32,025 bases of DNA, taken from positions 1-32,025 of the forward strand of contig QCQM01000010.1 in assembly GCA_003212195.1 (NCBI GenBank), in the 5' to 3' direction. The position numbers were made by a program, and so were the translations under genes. Each line of letters starts with the position of its first letter. Position 1 is the stretch's first letter. Below are positions 17,574-27,937 of this stretch, in pieces. A model generated the notes under the pieces. That model was not told the DNA's origin and did no database searches. It worked only from the letters and a program-made list of their open reading frames with translations. This DNA comes from Prochlorococcus sp. AG-449-O05 (GTDB lineage Bacteria; Cyanobacteriota; Cyanobacteriia; PCC-6307; Cyanobiaceae).

Positions 17574-17993
17574 ATGAGCATTCGCATTTACATTGGCAAT
17601 TTACCACAAGGATTCAATCCAAAAGAATTTGATACACTTTTAAAGTCAGTTACTGATTCAATTAAATTTAAAGCAGTTCTTGATAAGGAAACTAAGGAAT
17701 GCAGAGGGTTTGGGTTTGCGACAACTAATAATGAAGATAATGCTAATTTATTAATTCAAAAGTTAAACGGTTTTGAATTTAATGGTTCTAAATTAAGAGT
17801 AGAACTATCAGAAAAGAAAGATTCCGCTTCAAACAAAAGAAATAGTGGAAAATTAAATAAGAATAAAAAGAGGAAAGACTTTAAGAAAATTGTTCATAGT
17901 GATTCTCCTAACTTGGAAGCTCCTGATCCAAGATGGGCTGGAGAACTATCTAAATTAAAAGATTTGTTGGCTAATCAAAAGACACCTGCCTAG
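17574..17993 (+). CDS. RRM-type RNA-binding protein
   Basis: This 139-residue protein has one RNA recognition motif (about 3-80) with RNP2 IYIGNL at 5-10 and RNP1 RGFGFATT at 44-51. It continues with a Lys/Asn/Ser-rich tail (about 81-112) and a short C-terminal PDPRWAGELSKLKDLL. It belongs to the Rbp family of cyanobacteria, which bind RNA in the cytoplasm and influence mRNA stability or cold response; no direct target is visible. The stop codon abuts the crtB stop with 0 bp between the convergent genes. Confidence 0.9.
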   Translation: MSIRIYIGNLPQGFNPKEFDTLLKSVTDSIKFKAVLDKETKECRGFGFATTNNEDNANLLIQKLNGFEFNGSKLRVELSEKKDSASNKRNSGKLNKNKKRKDFKKIVHSDSPNLEAPDPRWAGELSKLKDLLANQKTPA

Positions 17994-18902
17994 TTATTTA
18001 ATTCGAGAAATTAAAAAAGATATTGGAATCTCAAGAGCTTTTACAGAATTTTTTACAAAAGCCCTATTATTAAAAACATCATAATCTAACCTTTCAATAG
18101 AATCTAATATCCCTCTGTAAAGACGTAAAGACGTCCATACTGGCCATCTTGCGTCAGAAGATAGCCATTTAATACCATCCTCAGACTTTTGGAACCATTC
18201 GCGAGCTCTTGTTAATTGAAACTTCATCAGTGCTTTCCACTGCTTGTTTATTTTTCCTTTTAAAAGTTCTTCTTCAGAATAATTAAATTTTTCAATATCA
18301 GCTTGCGGGAGATATATTCTTCCTCTATGTCTATCCTCTCCCACATCCCTCAATATATTTGTTAATTGATTTGCTATGCCTAGAGATATAGCTGCTTCAG
18401 AGGGGTCAGGCATAGCACTCCATGGGGCTGATGTATAAGCGCTATCGATACCCATTACATTCTGAGTCATTAAACCAACAGTTCCCGCGACTCTATAACA
18501 ATAGAGTTTCAATTCATCAAAATCTTTGTATCTAAATTTGTTTAGATCCATTCTCTGGCCATCTATCATGTCTAAATAAGGTTGAATACTTTGTGGATAT
18601 TTCTCGATGGTATCCAGCAAAACTGAGTCTAATTCAGATTTAATATGCCCTTTAAATACATTTTTAGTATTTTCTTCCCACTCATCTAAATTGTCTGAAA
18701 GTTCATCTTGCGATTTAGTTGAGGCTTCTACGCTATCCATTATTTCATCTGTTCTTCTACACCATACATAGATAGCCCAAATAGCTTTTCTTTTTTCTAC
18801 AGGTAGCAGAAGCGTTCCCAAGTAAAAAGTTTTAGCCCATTTTTGGGTTTCTTTTCTGCATACCTCGTATGCTTTATCTAGTTGAGAAATTGAATTTTTC
18901 AA
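17994..18902 (-). CDS. crtB: Phytoene synthase
   Basis: Phytoene synthase joins two geranylgeranyl diphosphates to make phytoene, the first committed carotenoid step. The 302-residue protein has both aspartate-rich Mg-binding motifs: D52-x-x-x-D56 (RRTDEIMD) and D186-x-x-x-D190 (DVGEDRHRGR), and the AKTFYLGTLL segment typical of the family. The start is TTG at 18902; an in-frame stop lies just upstream and there is no earlier ATG, so the TTG is the only reasonable start. It is downstream of crtP on the same strand with a 40-bp gap, likely one operon. Confidence 0.94.
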   Translation of the reverse strand: MKNSISQLDKAYEVCRKETQKWAKTFYLGTLLLPVEKRKAIWAIYVWCRRTDEIMDSVEASTKSQDELSDNLDEWEENTKNVFKGHIKSELDSVLLDTIEKYPQSIQPYLDMIDGQRMDLNKFRYKDFDELKLYCYRVAGTVGLMTQNVMGIDSAYTSAPWSAMPDPSEAAISLGIANQLTNILRDVGEDRHRGRIYLPQADIEKFNYSEEELLKGKINKQWKALMKFQLTRAREWFQKSEDGIKWLSSDARWPVWTSLRLYRGILDSIERLDYDVFNNRAFVKNSVKALEIPISFLISRIK

Positions 18903-18942
18903 AAAGTTTTAAATGAATTTTTAAATTACTGGAATGTAAATC

Positions 18943-20385
<1,443 letters not shown>

Positions 20386-20433
20386 TTAAAGTTAGAACAT
20401 AATAGTTTTTTTCGTTGATTATTTTGTAAAATT

Positions 20434-20781
20434 ATGGAAAAAATGCTTTTAAAATCGACTACTAGGCATGTAAGAATTTTTACTGCCGAAGTGGTAGATG
20501 AAGAATTAAAGTTTCATCCTAATAAACTAACTCTTGATTTAGATCCCGATAATGAATTTATTTGGAACGAAGATTCTCTTAACAAAATAAATGAAAAATT
20601 CAATGGATTAATAAAAGAGAGAGCAGGTAAGGATTTAGATGACTATGAACTTCGAAAAATAGGATCAGAAATCGAAGGTTTAATTAAATTTTTGCTTCAA
20701 AATGGTCAACTTAGTTATAACCCTGATTGTAGAGTTATGAATTATTCGATGGGTTTACCAAAGACAAATGAAGTGCTGTGA
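20434..20781 (+). CDS. ndhM: NAD(P)H-quinone oxidoreductase subunit M
   Basis: NdhM is a cyanobacteria/plastid-specific subunit of the hydrophilic arm of thylakoid NDH-1. The 115-residue protein matches the family: [17 protein letters not shown] at the start, [13 protein letters not shown] in the middle and the C-terminal [14 protein letters not shown]. It has no membrane segment. Its stop overlaps the GTG start of the next gene by 4 nt (GTGA). Confidence 0.93.
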   Translation: MEKMLLKSTTRHVRIFTAEVVDEELKFHPNKLTLDLDPDNEFIWNEDSLNKINEKFNGLIKERAGKDLDDYELRKIGSEIEGLIKFLLQNGQLSYNPDCRVMNYSMGLPKTNEVL

Positions 20782-21401
20782 ATAGATCATCCTCAAATAG
20801 AAGGCCAAGAAGAGGCTCAAATAGAAGTTATTATCCTCCAAATCCAAGGGATATGGATCCAAATGGTCAAAGAAGCAATAGATTGCCTGCTTCTTCTGAA
20901 CAAAAGATCAACTTTAGTACAGGAACCATTGCAGTACTTGCTGGAGTATTAATTTTAGGAGTTGGTATCGGGAGCGCTATTACCAGTACAACCGATGGCG
21001 GGCAGGGAAATATAGCAAGTCAACAACAATTAGATATGGCTGTTCCAGACCCTGAATTTTGTAGACAATGGGGAGCTAGTGCTTTTGTAATTGATGTTGA
21101 AATGTATACGACTCTAAATCCATCTACGAGTTTTGTAACGCAACCAGCTCTTCAGCCAGGGTGTGTCATTAGAAGAGAGAATTGGACAGTGTTACAAAAA
21201 CAGGGTGCAATTAGTAATGAAGATGTAAGAGAATGTAAGCAAAGGATGAATACTTTTGCTTATATTGGTTCTATAAGAGATAAGCCTATAGTTAAGTGCG
21301 TTTATCAGACAGATGTTAATGAAAATAAATTCATAATAAAAGGTGATGGACAAGCCGAAGACGGCGGAGTAGGCATTAACAAAGAAGCAATTCAGTTTTG
21401 A
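20778..21401 (+). CDS. DUF3172-like cyanobacterial membrane protein
   Basis: This 207-residue protein has an Arg/Ser/Asn-rich N-terminus (about 1-45), one membrane helix (about 49-68, [20 protein letters not shown]) and a soluble C-terminal domain with three cysteines (in [16 protein letters not shown] and VKCVYQ, plus one in VRECKQ). It resembles the DUF3172 family, of unknown function. It starts at GTG overlapping the ndhM stop, so translational coupling with ndhM is likely. The basic N-terminus followed by a helix suggests a membrane anchor with the C-terminal domain on the far side. Its stop is 6 bp from the convergent rbcR stop. Confidence 0.72.
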   Translation: MNRSSSNRRPRRGSNRSYYPPNPRDMDPNGQRSNRLPASSEQKINFSTGTIAVLAGVLILGVGIGSAITSTTDGGQGNIASQQQLDMAVPDPEFCRQWGASAFVIDVEMYTTLNPSTSFVTQPALQPGCVIRRENWTVLQKQGAISNEDVRECKQRMNTFAYIGSIRDKPIVKCVYQTDVNENKFIIKGDGQAEDGGVGINKEAIQF

Positions 21402-21407
21402 TCGAAA

Positions 21408-22352
21408 TTATATATGCCTCAAAGGGCTTTCTAAACTAGCAAATTGGGGAAGAATGTTTTTCTTAAATACCTCTGATGCTCTTGATGTATATCTTGACGG
21501 ATTAGTAATTAATTTAAGTTCTCTTTTAACCTCTAAATCAGCAACGAATGCTTTGTGGATTGTTCCAGCTGATAATTCTCTTTCAATAGAAACAACAGGC
21601 AAAAAGGAAGCCCCTAAACCTGATTGAACTGCATTCTTGATTGCTTCAAGAGAGTTAAGTTCCATCTCAATTTTTAATCTTTGAATATCAAGCCCAGAAT
21701 CTTGGAGAAGTTTGTCAACAACTTTTCTTGTTGTAGATTGTGAGTCTAATGTTACGAAATTTAATTTGTATAAGTCTTCTTTTAGAAGCTCTTTTTTGGT
21801 TGAAAGTGGATGTTTAGATGGTAAAACTAATGCCAATTCATCAGTGGCATATGGAATTACTTGTAGCAAATTTTCTAAATCTCCAGGTAATTGTCCGCCA
21901 ATAATGGCTAGGTCAATTTGTCCATTGGCGACACTCCAACCAGTTCTTCTCGTACTATGAACTTGAAGTTGAACGGATACATCAGGGTATTTTTGTCTGA
22001 ATAGTCCTATCATTCTAGGCATTAAATAGGTACCCGTTGTTTGGCTCGCTCCAATGACAAGAGTTCCACCTTTTAAGCTATTTAAATCTTCAATAGCTTT
22101 ACAAGCTTCGTCGCATTGATTCAAAATTCGTTCACAATATTCAAGCAATAGTCTCCCTGCTTCAGTCAATAGAGCCTTCCTACCACCTCTGTCGAAAATT
22201 GTGATTTCAAGTTGTTTTTCTAAATTTTGTATTTGTAAACTCACGGCAGGTTGGGTTACATATAGGAGATCTGCAGCTTTTTTAAAACTTCCTTGAGCTG
22301 CTATAGCTTTTAATATTCTTAATTGGTCGAGTGTAAATGGTAATTCTGGCAT
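21408..22352 (-). CDS. rbcR: RbcR-type LysR-family regulator
   Basis: This 314-residue LysR-type regulator has an N-terminal winged helix-turn-helix (about 5-62, with [20 protein letters not shown]) and a C-terminal two-lobed effector domain. It matches the cyanobacterial RbcR/Ycf30 group, which regulates Rubisco and carbon-fixation genes in response to metabolites; CmpR/NdhR relatives are close and cannot be fully excluded without a tree. It is divergent from the Z-ISO-like gene across an 83-bp spacer that contains a long dyad. The ndhF and ndhD genes follow the Z-ISO-like gene. Confidence 0.82.
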   Translation of the reverse strand: MPELPFTLDQLRILKAIAAQGSFKKAADLLYVTQPAVSLQIQNLEKQLEITIFDRGGRKALLTEAGRLLLEYCERILNQCDEACKAIEDLNSLKGGTLVIGASQTTGTYLMPRMIGLFRQKYPDVSVQLQVHSTRRTGWSVANGQIDLAIIGGQLPGDLENLLQVIPYATDELALVLPSKHPLSTKKELLKEDLYKLNFVTLDSQSTTRKVVDKLLQDSGLDIQRLKIEMELNSLEAIKNAVQSGLGASFLPVVSIERELSAGTIHKAFVADLEVKRELKLITNPSRYTSRASEVFKKNILPQFASLESPLRHI

Positions 22353-22381
22353 CTATTATGCCTACAATTCCTTATAATTCT

Positions 22382-22408
22382 AATGCTTAAGAGCATTCTT
22401 GTTAAGAA
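22382..22408. promoter_or_regulatory. Overlapping dyads in the rbcR / Z-ISO divergent spacer
   Basis: Three inverted repeats overlap here: AATGCT-TAAG-AGCATT (22382-22397), TTCTT-GTT-AAGAA (22396-22408) and the wider CTTAA-N11-TTAAG (22386-22406). They lie about 30 bp from each start codon. Interrupted dyads of this spacing are typical LysR-family sites, so autoregulation by RbcR is a reasonable inference, not shown. Confidence 0.5.
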
Positions 22409-22435
22409 CAAAAATTATTTGAACAACTTAAATAT

Positions 22436-23164
22436 ATGGAGACTCATAAAACTTCCTTAATCATCTTACTTTTGATCTTGATTTTTGCGGTAATTCATAG
22501 TGGGGGAGCTGCTTTAAGAATCAAAGCAGAATCTATTATGGGTCCGAGATTATGGCGGTTATGTTTTGTTTTTTTAAGTTTGCCATCTGCAATTATCTTG
22601 ATTAGTTATTTTTTGGCTCATAGATATGACGGAATCAGATTATGGAATCTACAGGGCAATAATATTGTTTTAATGGTCGTTTGGTTATTAACTGCAATAA
22701 GTTTTTTATTTTTATATCCCGCTACTTACAATTTGCTAGAAATTCCTTCGGTTTTAAAACCTAAAGTACGAATCTATGGAACTGGGATAATGCGAATCAC
22801 AAGACATCCACAAGCATTTGGTCAGATAATTTGGTGTTTAGCTCATACTTTATGGATTGGTACATCATTCACATTAGTAACTTCTATTGGCTTAGTTTTG
22901 CATCATCTTTTTGCAATCTGGCATGGGGACAAGAGATTAGCAAATAGATTTGGTGAAGAATTTGATAATTTTAAAAAAAATACTTCCATTATCCCCTTTA
23001 TGGCAATACTTGAGGGGAGGCAAGAATTTAAGATTAAAGAATTTTTTAGGTTATCTCAATTAGGCATATTAATTGCAATAGGCGTAATTTGGTGGTCTCA
23101 TCAATATATAAATGTTGCTGTTAAAACATTTAATTCATCATTTTTGTCTGAATTTTTCAATTGA
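22436..23164 (+). CDS. 15-cis-zeta-carotene isomerase (Z-ISO), NnrU family
   Basis: This 242-residue membrane protein has several hydrophobic helices (about 8-28, 42-61, 76-96, 130-160 and 205-225). Residues 117-197 (GIMRITRHPQAFGQ, IWCLAHTLWIG, HHLFAIWHGDKRLA, SIIPFMAILEGRQ) match, as I recall it, plant Z-ISO closely. Plant Z-ISO is a heme enzyme that isomerises 9,15,9'-tri-cis- to 9,9'-di-cis-zeta-carotene; candidate heme ligands here are H21 and H156/H157. Such proteins are often labelled only NnrU. The location near crtP and crtB supports the carotenoid role. It is divergent from rbcR and 33 bp ahead of ndhF. Confidence 0.8.
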   Translation: METHKTSLIILLLILIFAVIHSGGAALRIKAESIMGPRLWRLCFVFLSLPSAIILISYFLAHRYDGIRLWNLQGNNIVLMVVWLLTAISFLFLYPATYNLLEIPSVLKPKVRIYGTGIMRITRHPQAFGQIIWCLAHTLWIGTSFTLVTSIGLVLHHLFAIWHGDKRLANRFGEEFDNFKKNTSIIPFMAILEGRQEFKIKEFFRLSQLGILIAIGVIWWSHQYINVAVKTFNSSFLSEFFN

Positions 23165-23197
23165 CAGTTTAAAATCAAATTACAAGTTCTTCAAAAC

Positions 23198-25219
23198 ATG
23201 CCACAAGCTTCAGAAATTGCCTGGTTGATTCCGGTTTTCCCACTTATTGGAGCAGTGCTTTCTGGCTTAGGACTAATAAGCATCAACAAGAAAATTAACA
23301 ATTCAAGAGAAATTGTTTCTGTAGGTCTGATTTCTTTCGTTGGAATTTCTGCGGTAATTAGTTATAAAGCTTTAATTGAACAAGTTAATGGTTATCAATC
23401 AGTAGAAAAATTATTTGTATGGGCCAATGCTGGGGATTTCACTATTCCAATGGGATTTGTCCTTGATCCTTTGGGGAGTGTAATGCTTGCGTTAGTAACT
23501 ACAATTACTTTGCTGGTAATGATTTACTCTCATGGTTACATGGCGCATGACAAAGGTTATGTCAGATTTTTTACATATTTAGCATTATTTAGTAGTTCAA
23601 TGATGGGATTAATAGTTAGTCCGAATTTATTAGAAATTTATGTTTTTTGGGAATTAGTTGGGATGTGTTCTTATTTATTGGTTGGGTTTTGGTATGACAG
23701 GGATGGAGCTGCACACGCTGCACAAAAAGCATTTGTTGTTAATAGAGTGGGAGATTTTGGGTTATTACTAGGAATTCTTGGCCTATTTTGGGCAACAAAT
23801 AGTTTTGATTTTAATGAAATAGCTACTGGAATTTCTCAATCAATATCTGACAATTCAATACCCATTTGGGCTGGTTTATTACTTTGTTTTTTAGTTTTTT
23901 TAGGGCCAATGGCTAAATCTGCTCAGTTTCCTCTTCATGTGTGGTTACCTGATGCGATGGAAGGACCGACACCTATTTCTGCGCTTATCCATGCTGCAAC
24001 AATGGTTGCCGCAGGAATATTTCTTGTAGCAAGACTTCAACCTTTATATTCAATATTCCCTTCTATTCAGTTCATTATTGCTTTAGTTGGTACTATTACT
24101 TGTTTTTTAGGAGCCTCTATAGCTTTGACCCAAATGGATTTAAAAAAAGGTTTAGCGTATAGCACAGTTTCTCAGCTTGGATATATGATGCTAGCAATGG
24201 GTTGTGGAGCACCAGTAGCAGGAATTTTCCATTTAGTTACCCATGCTTGCTTTAAAGCAATGCTATTTTTGGGATCTGGTTCGGTAATACACGCTATGGA
24301 AGAAGTAGTTGGCCATCAGCCTGTATTAGCTCAAGATATGAGATTAATGGGCGGTTTAAGAAAAAAAATGCCATATACATCAACAACTTTTTTAATAGGT
24401 TGCGTAGCAATAAGCGGAATTCCGCCACTAGCAGGTTTTTGGAGTAAAGACGAGATACTGGGAAATGCATTTATATCATTTCCAGCCTTTTGGTTTATAG
24501 GCCTTATAACAGCTGGCATGACTGCTTTTTATATGTTTAGGCTCTATTTCTTGACATTTGAAGGAGATTTCAGAGGGGATAATCAAGAATTGCAAAAACA
24601 ACTTTTAACGGCTTCTAAATCAAGTTTAGATGAAGAAAATGAAGAAGAGCATGAAGAACATGGCTCTGTTCATGAGTCTCCTTGGTCAATGACATTTCCC
24701 TTGGTATTTCTAGCTGTACCGTCTGTAATTATCGGTTTTATGGGACTTCCATGGGATAGTAAAATTGCAAATTTACTGGATCCAGAAGAAGCAGAGATCG
24801 CTGCAAAAGCCTTTGAATTAAAAGAATTTATGCCTTTAGCAATAGCGTCAGTTATTATTGCATCAGCTGGAATCGTTATTGCGTATCAAGCATATTTTGT
24901 GAAAAAAATTAATTTGTCAGTTTTATTTGCTGAAAAGTTTCCAAAGATCAATCAATTTTTATCCAATAAATGGTATTTAGATGATATCAATGAAAAACTT
25001 TTTGTTAAAGGTAGTAGAAAACTTGCTAAAGAAGTTTTAGAAGTTGATTCTAAGGTTGTTGATGGCGTCGTAAATCTTACTGGACTTGTAACTTTAGGTA
25101 GTGGTGAAGGTTTAAAGTACTTTGAAACTGGTAGGGCTCAATTTTACGCTCTTATTGTTTTTGGAGGAGTAATTTTACTTGTAGCCATATTTGGTTTTCA
25201 ATCCCCTCAAGTTTCTTAA
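23198..25219 (+). CDS. ndhF: NAD(P)H-quinone oxidoreductase subunit 5 (NdhF)
   Basis: NdhF is a proton-pumping membrane subunit of NDH-1, used in cyclic electron flow and respiration. The 673-residue protein has the antiporter-like core with FWELVGMCSYLLVGFW, the conserved lysine helix LGPMAKSAQFPLHVWLPDAMEGPTPISALIHAATMVAAG (about 240-280) and a long C-terminal region with an acidic/His-rich loop near residue 475-495 (DEENEEEHEEHGSVHE), then a lateral helix and last membrane segments. The length and the lack of CO2-uptake partner genes point to the NdhF1 form. ndhD follows 121 bp downstream. Confidence 0.95.
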   Translation: MPQASEIAWLIPVFPLIGAVLSGLGLISINKKINNSREIVSVGLISFVGISAVISYKALIEQVNGYQSVEKLFVWANAGDFTIPMGFVLDPLGSVMLALVTTITLLVMIYSHGYMAHDKGYVRFFTYLALFSSSMMGLIVSPNLLEIYVFWELVGMCSYLLVGFWYDRDGAAHAAQKAFVVNRVGDFGLLLGILGLFWATNSFDFNEIATGISQSISDNSIPIWAGLLLCFLVFLGPMAKSAQFPLHVWLPDAMEGPTPISALIHAATMVAAGIFLVARLQPLYSIFPSIQFIIALVGTITCFLGASIALTQMDLKKGLAYSTVSQLGYMMLAMGCGAPVAGIFHLVTHACFKAMLFLGSGSVIHAMEEVVGHQPVLAQDMRLMGGLRKKMPYTSTTFLIGCVAISGIPPLAGFWSKDEILGNAFISFPAFWFIGLITAGMTAFYMFRLYFLTFEGDFRGDNQELQKQLLTASKSSLDEENEEEHEEHGSVHESPWSMTFPLVFLAVPSVIIGFMGLPWDSKIANLLDPEEAEIAAKAFELKEFMPLAIASVIIASAGIVIAYQAYFVKKINLSVLFAEKFPKINQFLSNKWYLDDINEKLFVKGSRKLAKEVLEVDSKVVDGVVNLTGLVTLGSGEGLKYFETGRAQFYALIVFGGVILLVAIFGFQSPQVS

Positions 25220-25340
25220 TTACAATTGTGTGTCTTCACTGTCCATTGGGATGAAAAAATATAGAAAATTTCTAGAATTTATTTAATATAAATTTCTGAT
25301 TAAATTGAGTACTTATTTTTTTACACAATTTGCAACACAA

Positions 25341-26945
25341 ATGTTTGGGACTTTGGGAGCTGGATTGTCTAATTTTCCTTGGTTATCTGCTTCAATATTA
25401 TTCCCAATTGGTAGTGCATTTGTGATACCTTTTTTCCCAGATAAGGGCGATGGCAAAGAGGTTAGATGGTTTGCGTTGTCTATTGCTTTAATAACTTTTT
25501 TAATAACTATAGGCTCATATATAAATGGTTTTGATATTAATAATGAAAATGTTCAACTCAAAGAAAATATTACTTGGCTACCTGATTTAGGTCTTACTTG
25601 GTCTGTTGGTGCTGATGGAATGTCTATGCCGTTAATATTATTAACTAGTTTTATCACTGCGTTAGCAGTTCTTGCTGCATGGCCAGTCAAGTTCAAACCA
25701 AAGTTATTTTTCTTTTTGATATTGGTTATGGATGGCGGGCAAATCGCCGTATTTGCAGTACAAGATATGCTCTTATTTTTTCTAACCTGGGAGCTTGAGT
25801 TGATTCCCGTATATTTGTTACTGGCCATATGGGGTGGTAAAAATCGACAATATGCAGCAACAAAATTCATTATTTATACAGCTGGCAGTTCTATATTTAT
25901 TCTTCTAGCAGCATTAGCAATGGGTTTCTATGGGACAGAAATTCCGAACTTTGAATTCTCTCACCTGGCAGCTCAAGATTTTAGTCAAAAATTCCAAATA
26001 TTATGTTATGTGGGTTTATTAATCGCATTTGGAGTGAAACTTCCGATAGTACCTCTTCATACATGGCTTCCAGATGCTCATGGAGAGGCTACAGCTCCTG
26101 TTCACATGCTTTTAGCAGGAATTTTATTAAAGATGGGAGGATATGCTCTTTTAAGGTTTAATGCACAATTATTACCAGTTGCTCATGCTCAATTTGCTCC
26201 ATTATTAATAGTTCTGGGGGTAGTCAATATAATTTACGCTGCATTAACTTCTTTTGCTCAAAGAAACCTCAAACGAAAAATTGCATACAGTTCGATTAGT
26301 CATATGGGTTTCGTTCTTATTGGAATAGGTAGTTTTAGTAGCCTTGGAACAAGCGGAGCTATGCTGCAAATGGTTAGTCATGGATTAATCGGTGCAAGTT
26401 TATTTTTTCTTGTTGGTGCTACTTATGACAGAACAAAGACTCTTAAACTTGATGAAATGAGTGGTGTAGGACAAAAAATGAGAATTATGTTTGCACTTTG
26501 GACTGCTTGCTCTTTGGCTTCCCTAGCCTTACCTGGTATGAGTGGATTTGTTTCCGAATTGATGGTATTTACAGGATTTGTTACTGATGAAGTTTATACA
26601 CTTCCCTTTAGGGTAGTGATGGCTTCTTTGGCCGCTATCGGTGTAATACTTACTCCTATTTATCTACTTTCAATGTTAAGAGAAATTTTCTTTGGTAAAG
26701 AAAATCCTAAATTAATCCAAGAACGAAATCTTATAGATGCAGAGCCAAGGGAAGTTTATATTATTGCTTGTTTACTTTTACCTATTATTGGAATAGGTTT
26801 GTACCCAAGATTAGTTACTGAAAGTTATATTGCATCTATAAATAATTTAGTTGATAGAGATTTAACTGCAGTTAAAAGTGCTGTGAAAACAAATATTTTT
26901 TCAGGAACTAAAAAAAATAGCATCCTAAAAGCTCCATTAATATAA
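25341..26945 (+). CDS. ndhD: NAD(P)H-quinone oxidoreductase chain 4 (NdhD)
   Basis: NdhD is another antiporter-like proton-pumping subunit of NDH-1. The 534-residue protein carries [16 protein letters not shown], the [20 protein letters not shown] lysine/histidine motif and the SHMGFVLIG helix. I chose the ATG at 25341 ([15 protein letters not shown]); an in-frame TTG at 25305 would add twelve residues that do not look conserved. It pairs with ndhF as the NdhD1/NdhF1 type. The spacer 25220-25340 contains no gene. Confidence 0.93.
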   Translation: MFGTLGAGLSNFPWLSASILFPIGSAFVIPFFPDKGDGKEVRWFALSIALITFLITIGSYINGFDINNENVQLKENITWLPDLGLTWSVGADGMSMPLILLTSFITALAVLAAWPVKFKPKLFFFLILVMDGGQIAVFAVQDMLLFFLTWELELIPVYLLLAIWGGKNRQYAATKFIIYTAGSSIFILLAALAMGFYGTEIPNFEFSHLAAQDFSQKFQILCYVGLLIAFGVKLPIVPLHTWLPDAHGEATAPVHMLLAGILLKMGGYALLRFNAQLLPVAHAQFAPLLIVLGVVNIIYAALTSFAQRNLKRKIAYSSISHMGFVLIGIGSFSSLGTSGAMLQMVSHGLIGASLFFLVGATYDRTKTLKLDEMSGVGQKMRIMFALWTACSLASLALPGMSGFVSELMVFTGFVTDEVYTLPFRVVMASLAAIGVILTPIYLLSMLREIFFGKENPKLIQERNLIDAEPREVYIIACLLLPIIGIGLYPRLVTESYIASINNLVDRDLTAVKSAVKTNIFSGTKKNSILKAPLI

Positions 26946-27068
26946 TTTTTTAAATTAATGCAATATTGTTTGGCATAAAATAAATTAAAAGATATCTTGT
27001 GAGTAGATTTTATCTATTTCAAAATATCTCATTCCAATCCTATTGATAGGCAACAATTAGGCCCTAGA

Positions 27069-27890
27069 TTGTTGATTAAGTTTCTTCAAGACGCTGCAGG
27101 GAAAGGTGAGCTTGATCCATGGGATATTGATGTAATAAGCGTAATTGATAGTTTTTTAGAGCAATATTCACATACTTTTAATAAATATTCAAATAGTCAA
27201 AGCTCTTATCATAAGGATTTAGCTGAGACAAGCGAAGCATTTTTTGCTGCTTCCGTACTAGTTAATTTAAAGGCTCAGGTTTTAGAATCTGATGTTTTCA
27301 AAGAAAATTCTTCAGATTTTGAAGATGAATTTGACTTGGATGATCAAGATTGGATTGATAAAGAATTTGATATTCCAAAATATCCCGAAAAATATCTAAG
27401 GAGAAGATCAATTGCACAACCAATTCTTAAACGTACAACAACATTGGGAGAACTTGTAAGTCAGTTAGAGTCCATAGCAGAAATTATAGAAACGCAAGAT
27501 CTTCTGCTTATGAAGAGAAAAAGAAATAAAAAATATTCTGATAAGGCTTTAATTTCTCAAGTAAGATCTTTAGCACATCGCGAGAAACTTCCAGAGACCA
27601 CTAAAGCATTAGGGAAATTTATTGACGGATGGGAAAAAGCATTGCAATGGATAGATTTTGAATATTTAGTCATTAAGTGGCAAACAGTTGTAAAAAATGA
27701 TTTAGATAAAGATCGTTTGGGCGTTTTTTGGGCTTTGTTATTTTTATCATCTGAAAACAAAATTGAAATTAAACAAATTAATTCCTTATATGGTCCAATT
27801 CAAATTAAAAGAATAATACCTGATGGTGGAGTAGCTCAATTGCCTATAGAAAATCTTGAGGTAAGTAATTCCTCTTCCTCGGCAGCGTAG
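27069..27890 (+). CDS. scpA: Segregation and condensation protein A (ScpA)
   Basis: ScpA is the kleisin that links SMC dimers for chromosome segregation. The 273-residue frame has the N-terminal kleisin helix FLQDAAGKGELDPWDIDVISVID and a C-terminal winged-helix end (FWALLFLSSENKIEIKQ). The start is unclear: no ATG or GTG lies in frame before this conserved segment, and the first usable codon is TTG at 27069, with an AGG at 27059-27061 at suitable distance. In-frame residues NPIDRQQLGPR just upstream look like a natural N-terminus, so translation may begin earlier at an unusual codon. ScpB is not in the window. Confidence 0.8.
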   Translation: MLIKFLQDAAGKGELDPWDIDVISVIDSFLEQYSHTFNKYSNSQSSYHKDLAETSEAFFAASVLVNLKAQVLESDVFKENSSDFEDEFDLDDQDWIDKEFDIPKYPEKYLRRRSIAQPILKRTTTLGELVSQLESIAEIIETQDLLLMKRKRNKKYSDKALISQVRSLAHREKLPETTKALGKFIDGWEKALQWIDFEYLVIKWQTVVKNDLDKDRLGVFWALLFLSSENKIEIKQINSLYGPIQIKRIIPDGGVAQLPIENLEVSNSSSSAA

Positions 27891-27937
27891 AAGCTTAATA
27901 GTAATAAAGTATAATTTTAGGAAATGGTTTTGAATTT

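Noticed and set aside
25262-25274. Palindrome TAGAAA-A-TTTCTA before ndhD
   Set aside because: It is short, made mostly of A and T, and has too small a loop for a hairpin; such palindromes are expected by chance at this base composition.
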